A stretch of DNA of 64,000 nucleotides from Ovis canadensis (taxonomy: Eukaryota; Chordata; Mammalia; Artiodactyla; Bovidae), in assembly GCF_042477335.2 (NCBI RefSeq), contig NC_091263.1, positions 73,520,501 to 73,584,500 of the forward strand. Reading direction: 5' to 3'. The position numbers and the translations under genes are program-made. Positions 14,106 to 24,600 of this stretch are shown here, one piece after another. Every line of letters starts with the position of its first letter. The stretch's first letter is position 1. The notes under the pieces are model-generated. The model had not been told where the DNA came from, made no database searches, and worked only from the letters and a program-made list of their open reading frames with translations.

Positions 14106-15249
14106 GATGTCTTTGCTGTCCATGGGGCTCCTAGATCAAATGGGACCCATTCCCCTAGCGTCTCCACAGTCATCCGGATGGACAGGAACTGAGAACACTC
14201 CTGCCCTTTGCAAGGGGTCTCGTACAGAACTCCAAATCCATGGAAGTTTACACTTTGATTAATGCCTGTTATGGGTCAGGTATGCTTCTAAGACTTTGGA
14301 ATATTTAAGTGAACAAGGCAGAGAAATATCCATACCCTCTGCAGCAGACAAGGGAAGAGGGACTTCCCGTAGCTTACGGAGACCACAGAGAGCAAGTCCA
14401 CCAGGACGCCCGAGAGCCTGGACCACCTTTACCGGATGAGCAAGTAAGAGAAACTGGGCCAGGAGGCAAGGCAGACCCATGGAGAAGGGGGGAGAGTTAC
14501 TGAGCTCCACTCCCATGGGAAACGCCCAACAGCACAGGAGAGCGGGTCTGGGAGGCCAGCTTTGGTGCATCAGGTTAGGGCCATAGGACACAGCCTCTAT
14601 CCAGGGCAGCAGCACACTGAAGGGCCTGGGACAGAAGGCTTCCGCACACCGAGCTAGCTCTGGGACCGTCAAAGCCCAGGGCCCCAGAAAGCAACATGTG
14701 CCTTCAGCTCTGAGTGGCCTCCCACAGCACCAGGTGGAGAGGGAAAGGTGTGTCCAGGAGACAGGACAGGCCAAGGTCCTGCCACTGGAGGCAGGGGGAG
14801 AGGAAGGAAGAAGGCTGGGTAGCTGCGGGTGCACTGGACGTGTGGTTGACTAGCTGAACTGGCCTTTCCTGGAGCTGGTTTGCGGGGGTTGGAATGCTGA
14901 CCTGGGTATGGATTTTGCCAGGAAACCCAGCCACCATTTGCATTTGTGGTGTGATGAGATGGTTGTGAAACTGGGCTGTCGTGCGGGCTGCTTGGCCCAG
15001 ATTTGTTAAAGTCATTTAGCTGTAAGCCAGCAGTAGGTTTTTACAGTCTGTTACGTATATCTCAGTCGTGTTGTTAAAAAATTAACTGCATTTCCTCTCT
15101 TTGGAGGCAGATTCCTTAGTGCCGTTTTATCTGAAATTGAATTATGCTCCTTTGAACTGCAGTAATGCAAAAATCTTGATCTCACCTAATGCCCCGAAAC
15201 TTAGATAAATAACACATATCCCCCAAATTTTTCACAATGTGTCAAGAAG

Positions 15250-15440
15250 GACTTCACTGGTGGTTCAATAGTTAACAATCCATCTTGCAGTGCAGGGGAG
15301 GCTGGTTTAATGCCTGGTCTGGGAACTAAGATCCCACACGCCACGGAGCAACTAAGTCGGCCTGCTCCAACTACTGAGCAGTGAAAGGTCTCGCGACACG
15401 GCCAAGGCTTGATGCAGCGAATCAGTCAATGAAAACACAG
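15250..15440 (+). mobile_element. tRNA-Glu-derived SINE (CHR-type)
   Basis: 'gacttcactggtggttcaat' and 'gggaactaagatcccacacg' mark a CHR-type SINE with an extended tail ('gcaactaagtcgg'). Confidence 0.65.
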
Positions 15441-15461
15441 TTTAAAAAACGTGTCACGAAT

Positions 15462-15700
15462 TTCACGTTCTTGGTGGCTCAGTGGTAGAGAATCTGCCTG
15501 TCCGTGCAAGAGATATGGGTTCGATCCCAAGTCTGGGAAGATCCCACGTGGTGTGGAGCAACTAGCTGTGTGCTCCACAGGTATTCAGCACACGCGCCAC
15601 AGCTACAGAGCCTGTGCTCCCCAGGAGAGAAGCCCCCGCGGTGAGAAGCTCCTGCAGCAACGAAGACCCGCAGAGCCGAAAAGAATTCAATCTTCTTAAA
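15462..15700 (+). mobile_element. tRNA-Glu-derived SINE, long-tailed form
   Basis: The head is 'cttggtggctcagtggtaga' with 'gggttcgatcccaagtctgg'. The tail contains 'tgtgctccccaggagagaag' and 'agcaacgaagacccgcagag', typical of long cetartiodactyl tRNA-Glu SINEs. Confidence 0.65.
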
Positions 15701-18139
15701 AGCGAACGGTGGGTTGGCGGGATGAACCTGCACTGTGTGTGCCCTGCCACACGGGGGCGCCAGGCTCGCCGGCAGACGGAAGCATCTGCTGCGACCCCGC
15801 GTCCTCCGGGTCAGAACACCGCCGAGAGAAGAGGCCTCTCTCCGCTTCCTTCCTCCCTTCTTTTCCACCTTTGCCTGTGTACAGTCACCGCTGTTAAAAT
15901 ATACAGCCTCGAACAACGTCATCCGAGTTTTCTTTCATGGGCGGAGCCCAGGCTGGGGCTGAAAACGTGCCCCGGATCAGAAATAAAGGTGGAAAAACGC
16001 CATGAAGACCCAACCCCAGGCATGACGCCGTGCTCCTAATGCTGAAGCTCGCCTGCTGCAAAGCACAAAATAGGAGCTGCAAGAGCGCAGCAATACGCTG
16101 CAGCAGCTGCTGACTGAGGGGCACTGGGCCCGAGCTGGCTGAGGGCTGGGAGCAGCCCCCGGGGGCCGGGGCAGCATCAGGATGGGCCCTCCCACCTCTC
16201 TGCGGCCCCACCCCGGGGCTGTGCCCCCACTGGAAGACCGCCCTGGCTTCCTCCCCTCGCAGCTTCTCACGGCCCCAGTCCCCACAGAGCAGGCCTGCCA
16301 GACAGATGCCAGGACGAGCCCCAGACCCTGGGGGCCCCTGCTCACCTCTCCCCCTGCCCCGCTCCCCTGCCCTGAGACCCCTCACAAGGGGACCGGGGGG
16401 CACAGTTCATCCTCTGGCTTGGTGATGCAGAGAAGAGCTGGGCACCCCTCAGGGGGCCTTCCCTCCACAGGCTGCCCTATTTGTGGGGGAGGGAACCAGA
16501 TGGTGTGACCCCGGCCCCCCACTGTGGACCTGTCTGCTCTTTGGGGGCCCTGACACCCCCAGGCAGACGCTGCTGTCGGGGCTTCGATGAGAGTGAGGGG
16601 TGCCAGCCTATCCTCCCGCAGGGCTCTGGGAGGAAGCAGAGACGCTGATGCCGGCAGAGATGGGCTGTGGCCGCCCGGGGGAAGCAAAGCTGACCCCAGC
16701 ACCTGCTCACTTCAGGATGGCCCAGGGTGTCCGGCAAGAGAAACGTTCTCAGCTCCTCCTGGCTTGTAAACTGCCCAAGAACCAAAGCACTGGCATCGGG
16801 GGGCAGAACGCAGAGGAGGAGGGCACTGGGGGCCCGGCTGGGCAGGCGTGGGGAGGAGGGGAGAGCGAGCTGGACACGTCTATGTTTTGGAAACTGCGGG
16901 CAGAGCCAAAGCTTGTCTGAGCCACGAGAGAGATTTCGTCAACCAGCGTTTCCCGGGATGGGCCCTGCCGCCTCTGGGCGTGAGCTTCCGAGACCATGGA
17001 GACCACGCCGGCCAGGGCCACACTAGCTGGACGCTCCAGGCCTGGGGGCGGGGGCGGGCCCTTGCAAAGTCCTCCTGGGACAAAAAAAGCCAGGGCCCAC
17101 AGGGCAGGAAAACGCTTGGGGATGGGCCAGTCTCCACCGGGGACGCCTGTGGGTCCTCAGCAAGCCGCTTTCCCGTCAGCCCCCGGTTCCCTGATGCCCA
17201 TGCTGTCTGCAGCTGTCCCAGGAGCCACTGCGAGGCCCTGGGTGTCCGCAGCGGAAGAGGGAAAGCCCTCTCTTGGCCATCTGAGCTGGGCCCTGCCTGC
17301 CGCCTGGCTGGACCCCAGGCCAGGCGGTCTCAGGGCCCGCCTCCCCTCTGCCTGCCCCACGGGGCTGCCCATCGTTGGGTGAACGCACAGGCACCAGGTC
17401 CAGCCCCGGCCTTTCAGACGGGCATGCGGAGGCCCGGGCCCAGAGGGGCTGCTCCAGGCGCCCAGCATCGCTCCTAAGCCCTGTCCGGGCCAGGCCTGGG
17501 TGGGAGCTGGGTCCCAGGGCCAGGTCTGGCCTTGTTTGTCCCCAGGCCCCCAGCCCTCCAGCCTTGACCCCTCCCAGCTCTCCACACACACCTGCCCAGG
17601 GGCTCAGCTAAGGGGCCCCCAGGGTAGTCCCCAGCCCAGCCCCGTCCCTCCCCTCCTCCTCACAGCCCTGAAGCCCTGGGTGGTCTCCCCACGGCTGCTG
17701 CCCACCTGCCCGACGCCCTCTGTCCCCTGCTCAGAACTTCTGTCAGGCAGGTTCCGGCTGACGACCGTCCCTCACTCAGGCTGGCACAGCCTGCTTCAAG
17801 AGGCCCACAGGGCTCTGCTGACGTGCCCACGACCCCTCTTGAGGGTGGGGACCCCCCAGCCCCACCTGCCCCAAGCTGGGGCCCCTGCGGTGGGTTCTCC
17901 CCAAAGGGAAGGAGAGACTAGGCAGGGCCGGCAGGTCTGGACTACCCTGGGGCACCCTCGGCACTCTCACGGGCCGGAAACATGGGCCCCACCTCAGTGC
18001 GGACCCACGGGCGTGGGCACGGGCCAGGCAGGACGCCCCGCACCCTCAGCGCCTGGACGGGCCGCGGGCGGGCCCAGCCCCCGACACCTCAGGTCCTACC
18101 GCGGACAAGGCCTCACAGAGACAGCCCGGAACTCAAGGC

Positions 18140-18534
18140 TGCCTTTCATACAAAAATCTTTAATAAAAATAGCTCTGTGCAGAACCACTCCCAGATGAAG
18201 CGGCAAACATGCCCCCCCGCGGGCTGGGGGAAGCAAGGCCGGCTGAGGGCGAGACGGGCGGCAGGGCAGCCCCGAGGGTGGCGGGGCATCTTCTCAGCGC
18301 GCAGGAGGCATCACAGACACGTCTGGGCGCTCAGGGGCGTCCCCGGCTGGCTGCCCCCACCGCTGACGACACCCGCAGGCCGCGGGAGCAGCCTGTCCTA
18401 CCCACTCAGGACAGTGCCCGTGGGCTCTCGCGTCAGCTGCACGCGGCCGGGGTGACGCAGAGGGGTCCAGCCAGCCGCCCTCGGGGGGCGCACGGTGTGG
18501 GCAAGGAGGGCAGGGGAGGCTGCAGTGGGGCCGC
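18140..18534 (-). other. ISY1: ISY1 3' UTR
   Basis: This is the sequence after the ISY1 stop codon, about 395 nt and GC-rich. It ends shortly after an ATTAAA poly(A) signal on the minus strand (18,164-18,159). The cleavage position near 18,140 is inferred from the usual 15-25 nt spacing. Confidence 0.75.
18159..18164 (-). terminator. ISY1: ISY1 poly(A) signal ATTAAA
   Basis: The minus-strand ATTAAA (plus-strand tttaat) is the common variant signal. It lies about 370 nt after the stop codon, next to an A/T-rich run, and is the only good signal between the stop codon and the GC-rich intergenic sequence. Confidence 0.75.
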
Positions 18535-18642
18535 CTAGCAGCCCAGGAGCCGCCGGGCCTCCTCGCTCTGGGCCCGCAGGGTCTCGCTGGTGTATTTCTG
18601 CAGCAGCTCCATCTTCTTCCTGCGCACGAGCGCCTCCTCGAT
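18535..18642 (-). CDS. ISY1: ISY1 exon 11, coding part (terminal)
   Basis: Acceptor cccacag|ATCGAGG. The exon encodes [16 protein letters not shown] and on to the C-terminus, ending LLGC then TAG. It is 35 residues, rich in Arg, Lys and Glu and predicted helical. Confidence 0.96.
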   Translation of the reverse strand: MEEALVRRKKMELLQKYTSETLRAQSEEARRLLGC

Positions 18643-21600
18643 CTGTGGGCGGCAGAGGCGGGGCTGGGGCGGCATTCGCTTTGCCCGACACCTCCTCCCG
18701 GCACGCGTGAGCCACAGGGACCCGCCGCGCACGGCAGGGCAGGCCACTGCCTCTAAGGCGGATGGACTCCGCCTTTGCTGGACCCACACCCTATGCTGAG
18801 TGCAGTCAGCGGTGCCCCTGGAGTCAGAGCTGCCCGCGGGGACAGAAAGGGCCCAGAAACTCGCCTGGCGGGCCCAGCATCCTACCTCCTGCTGCGACGG
18901 CACCGGCACGTGGGCGATGAACTTCTGCTGCCCGTCCTCCCCTCCTCTGTCCGGGCCGCCCTCCTCGTCAGACTGCAAGAGAGAACACCAGAGGCTGTGC
19001 AGAGGGGATGCCGCGAGAGGCCCAGCCTGCAGCCGTCTGACGGGAGAGACAGCCCCGGGGACGCGCTCTCCTCAGAGACACCCCCAAGATGCAGCGCTAA
19101 GCACAAGGGCCAACATGACAGCGTGGACTGCGCGGCCTCCGGCCCGAGGAAGAGAAGCAGTGGCCTCAGTGGGCGCCGGGCCCGAGGACAGGGCTGCGAA
19201 AGGGGAGCTGGGCGAGGTCTGCATGTGTTTCTCAGGCTGTGAGTCTCATGAATATATTATCTTGGCCACCCCATGGACTGAAGCCCTCCAGGCTCCTCTG
19301 TCCATGGGATTCTCCAGGCCAGAATACCAGAGTGGGTTGCCATTTCCTTGTCTAGAGATCTTCCTGACTCAGGGATGCAACTTGTAGGCAGGTTCTTTAC
19401 CATGTGAGTCAGCAGAGAAGCCCCGAGTATATTATTTTTAAAACTAAACTTGTAAAAACAGACCACGTGCACAGAAGCATCCCTCAGAAGCTGCCTGTGC
19501 GTCAGCAGTGCTCACTCACGACTAAGGAGCGGTCCTGGGGGCCCGAGGGGAGGAGACCCGTGCAGAGCTCGGTCCGCTGTCCGCTGGTCTCAGGGCGGGA
19601 CCCGCCCCGTCTGCCCCCGCCCACCGCCGGGCGGAGGAAAACAAGAAAGGGTGTCGTGGTCCTGGGAGCCACCCAGGGACGGCAGGCCCAGCCCTGCACA
19701 CGGGCCACAGCAGGCAGCTCCTCGTGGACGCCGAGCTGGCAGCACTCAGGACGGGGCCTCCGGGCCTGGGGGAAGGACGCGCGGGGCCTCGCTCAGCTCC
19801 TTAACAGCTGCCTTGAGTCTGTGGCGGTTCCAACACACACGACTGTCTGAAGCCTTCGCAGCCTCTCCATGGCTCCTGTGATGAGGGAAGACCCGTCCCC
19901 CGGCGGCCAGGGCCCCTGCTGGTCCCGGCTCACCTCCCGCAGCCTCTGCTCACATCAGGGGCCCCGCTCTGGGCGCCGGCTGCTGGCCGGTCCTCTGGCC
20001 CGACGCTCCCCCAGCCGTCCGCGTGTGCTGCCCTGCCGCCCCTGTGCGCCAGTGACGCCTCCCTGACCTCTGAGCTCAGCTGAAGGGCTGCCTCCGCAGG
20101 AAGTGTTTGCAGCCCCGCCTGCCCACCCTGCTACCCAGGGCTCCTATCACACGTGCCGTTTTCCTGCGGGGTCTGCTGACTGGGCTGCCCCTTGGATCCT
20201 GAGCTACCGACGGAGCGTGTGGCTGTGATGTCCCTTGAGTGGGCCTCACTCAACTCATTAGTGGCCGCCAAGGAGACAAACACCCCTTGAAAAAGTAAAC
20301 AGGTTGCTTGCACCCAGAGGAAATGTTTGCAGGGCACGCCGCCATCCTGCTTCAAACGCCTGCCTGAGGGCACGGCCCGCGGGCCTGCCGGGTCCTGTGC
20401 GATGGCGACCCAGTCTCCAAGCTCCTGAGCCTGCGTGCTTGCCACTGCTGCGGGGCACACCACGCGATGTCTCACGGGGCCTGACCCGGCGTCCCGGCCT
20501 GGCTGACTCCCCTCCCCCGGCTCAGTCACAAATGCACTCCATCCCGGGCCTGCCGGATGGGGGAGCTGGGAGCAGAGGGCTCTGGCTGCGGACCACAGGG
20601 CCACCCCACCTGGGACCCCCAAGGGAGCCTCTGTTCTGGTTTCCCACCGTAAGGAGGGCGTGGGTAGTTAGGGCCCACAGAAGCGCTACTGGCTCCGCCA
20701 CTGAAGCTCAAACAATGAGGTCAGGGGCTTCAAACCTGCCTACAAATCCAGGCCCCGCAGGTCCGGAGGGCCTAGCTCTGAGTAAGTCACCCCGACATAG
20801 AGCACAGGTCCCCAGGTGCCCTCAGCGTCCTCACTGTGACCCCGATGCGACCCTCACCGCCCGTCCAGGGGCAGACCGGGCCTGGAGCCTGTCCAGGCCC
20901 GGGCGCCCTCCCCGAGCCGCGGGCCGCGGGCCGCCCTACCTCCTCCTCAGCCACGGCGTAGATGTCCGCTGCCTCCTCCTCCTCCCCCTCCGCCTCCTCG
21001 CCTCTCGCCAGGCGGGCCTCTCGCTCTGCTTTCCACTTCTCCGCTAGCTCGGCTCTGTCTGCAGACAAGGGACAGCAGGCGTCAGGCGCTCTCGCCTCCG
21101 AGAAAGCGACGTGCCACGCAGGGCAAAGGTGACCGAGGCCTGCCCTCTGCGAAGGGTGACCCTCCTCCGGCCCCCACGGGCGGGCATCAGACGCGAGGGC
21201 AGGGGTCCCACGGCAGCTCCGGGGTGGCTGGCGGGGGACACGCCTAGATCCTCCCCGGCTCAACACCCTGAGGTTCCTCAAAGAACCAAAACCAGGACTA
21301 GCACGTGACCCAGCAATTCCATTCCTGGGCTCAACACGAAATAAACAGAGATACAGTCAGAAAAGACACAGCAGCCCAATGTTCAGAGCGGCACCATGTA
21401 CAACAGCCGAGGCGTGGACGCGGCCGAAGCGCCATCGACAGGTGAATGAAGAGACACACGGTGGACTCCGACGCAAAACAGAGGGCCCTGCGCCGCCTGC
21501 AGCAACAGGGGCGGACCCAGAGGTTATCCCGCCAAGCGGAGGGAGCCAGACACAGACAGACACTCCAGGCATCGCTCACTCGTGGAACCTACAGAACACA

Positions 21601-24600
21601 GCGGATATGCTGAGCAACACAGGGCCTGCAGAAAACATTCCTCGAGTAACTTGCTAACGGAACAGACCTTCAGAAACTGACTCACGCTACTGCGCACCTG
21701 TACGTAACACTGTACATCAACTAAGCTTCAATTTTTCACAAAGTCCTAACAGAAAATAGATTCCTTAGAAAAAGAAAGAGAAAACCTCCTTTTCCAAAGG
21801 TGAGAGAAGAAAGCAGATGCCACCAGTCGTGCCGTGAGACGCCCGAGGACCTACGTTTCTTTTCATACTCCTGTTCCAAGGGCACAATGACACCATCGTC
21901 TTCATCGAGGTAACCGTAGTATTCAAAGTCGATCGCCTTCATGAGCTCGGCTCGGGTCTTTCTTGGAGGAGGAAGTGCTGAAAGAAAGAATTCTTCAGCT
22001 CAGCCGGGTTCCCCGTCAGCCACGCTCGCACCTGCTCCCCATGCAAGGCTACAGAGGCACGCAGCACGCGTGTTCCTGAAAATGGCATCAAACAGGCGCC
22101 TCGCCACACTAGTGATGGGGCTACACAGAACACTACCCTGTTTAAAACCAGCGTCGGTGTTTCAGGCTCAGCCCGTTTAGAAGGAATCTACCGCAATTTA
22201 AAAGGCAAAAGCAAAAGCTGGCAAAGCTTTATGGACGGAGATGAGTGTCACGGCATTGTTGATACAACAGTAAATCTTGGACCCTTCCCAGGACTGTGAA
22301 CTGCCTGGCGGGGGGAGGGTGTCCTGTGACCGCGGCTTCATGAGGTGCTTTCACAGGAAATGCCAAAATAGCTAACGAGAAAACATAAGAACTCAGATAA
22401 GAGAAAATTACCTACAAGCAAAAAAGATACACAAGAAATTCCTGAAGAAAATACATTCAGACTAAGTATTACTGTTCAGGATATGTAGTAATTCTGGAAA
22501 ATCAAAAGGGAAATCAAAGTCAGCTGACTGCTCAGAGAATAAAAGCTGGTTAACTGAAGGAGAAGAAACCTCTAAGTGTGAACATTTCAGTGATGGATAG
22601 GAACTGAATTCAACTGTCAATTCACTAGTAATCAGGGAAACAAAAAATAGAAATAACATTCTGTTTCAAGTACCAGCAACGATGTTACAGTTGCGAAGAC
22701 GCGGAAGTAACTAAAAGTCTACACAGGAGGGGTGGTCACAGCCAGCACGGGTCACCCGCCACTCTCTGGCCCTTTGCGTCACTAGGCTTTGTAAGGAGAA
22801 CTGTGGGGGGACACGGACGGTCCACACGCGATGGGCACAGGTATGGGGAAGCCCCCTTCCATCAGCCCACACAGGTACCAGCAACCCTGCCCAGCCCTGG
22901 GCAACGAGGGCTGCGCCCAGGACGGGCTCGGAGCACTGAGTGCGTCCTGCATGCAGGAGGGAGCTGGGATCCGACCTGCACGGGCAGGGCTTGCCCTGGG
23001 GGGGAGCTGGGATCGGACCTGCACGGGCGGGGCTCGCCCTGGGGCCCGTGCTTGAACCTTTTGGGGGTTGAGGGGTGATGGTGGTAAACTCGCTGAGGGG
23101 ACAAACTCTAAGTGGATAATGGACAGCCTGCCACCCCAAAGGAGACGAGACAGAGAGAAGCGCTCGCAGGATGGAAGCCGAAACGGCAGCAGGAGCGAGG
23201 GCTCTGGGACCAGCCATTCCTGAGGACAAACGCGTCAGTCCCAGGAGCCGGAAACGGGCTTCTCTGCCTCAAGGGAGCCGGGCTGGAGTCACCTGTCACT
23301 AAGCGGACGCGACTCAGCTGCTGAGATACACAGGGAGGAGCATGGGGAGGCCTGGCAGGGAGCACTCCAGAGAGGAAGGGTGATGGGGCGTCCCGGGCAG
23401 AGCAGCGGGACGGTGGTAGAGGGGCTGTGCTACCGTCTACATTCTGCGCCTGAAGACGAACGTGGGCACTTTCTCCTTAAAAAAAAAAGAAAACCAATGC
23501 CTGGAACACGTAAGAACATGAGAGCAAATTTAAAGCCAAAGTGCAGAAACAGAAAAACAGGACCACCTCACTTTAGGGGCCTTAAAACCAGAAGGGCACA
23601 CACCCCAACATGCCAACCCCCACCAACTGTAAGATGCGAGAGCAGGGGTGTTCTTCCTCATTTTCTGTGTTCTGCGTGTCTGTAATAAGTTTCATTGCCT
23701 TCATAATAGATGGGGTGATACGTGAATTCCGAATCGTCTTAAGCAGTGTCGATGACACACGCAAAGCCAGCGTGCACACGCAGGGGACTCAAGCAGCAGC
23801 AGGGCTTGGGGGCTCCAGGCTATCACTGACGCGGCCCAGGTTCAGTTCCCAGTAAGGGAGCCGAGATCCCACAGGAGGCCAAAAAAGAGAACAAGCAGGG
23901 TTTCATGAAGGTAGAATCGGAAGGGTCAGCAGAACGCCCGCAGTGGGAGGGATCCTGGTCTCGCCCTTCTCTGCTTTCCACACTTTTTCCTATGGAATGC
24001 TTGCACTGCTTTTCAAAAAGTCAAAAATCAGACGCAGGCGGCCCAGACGAGCGGAATCCTGGAGGTGCCCAGGGCCAGGGTGTCTGACTCGGACCCTCTC
24101 TCCCCGCAGTGCACAGCGGCTTCGGCCCGAGGTGTCATCAGTCCTTCAGTTAAGAGCTCTTTCAGCCCAACAAGTACCTGAAACACGGACCTGGCTGCAT
24201 GGACTTCGGAGCCACGGCGACAGGCGCCGACACGCCCACACGCCCCACACAGTGCCCATGCACCCCACAGTGCCTCCGCGCCCACAGCGCCTCCACCCCA
24301 CAGCGCCCCGCGCCCACGGCGCCTCTGTGTTCACTCGGAAGCGGGTGTGCGTCAGGGCCTGCAATCTGGTGCCCGCAGCTCTGGGTTCCCACTCCTGCCC
24401 AAGGTGTGCCCTGGGCTTGCCCCCTCAACACCCCGTGCTTGAGGGTTCCCATTTAAGCCCTGGGAAGGAGTCCCCTGACGACACGGGGCTGCCGCGCAGC
24501 AGGGCACGCGGCATCACTCACAGCCAGCACCGAGAGCCAGCTGATACCCTCACCAGCGCCAGCCACTCACGCTCTTTCTCAAACAGCTCTCTGACGCCAG

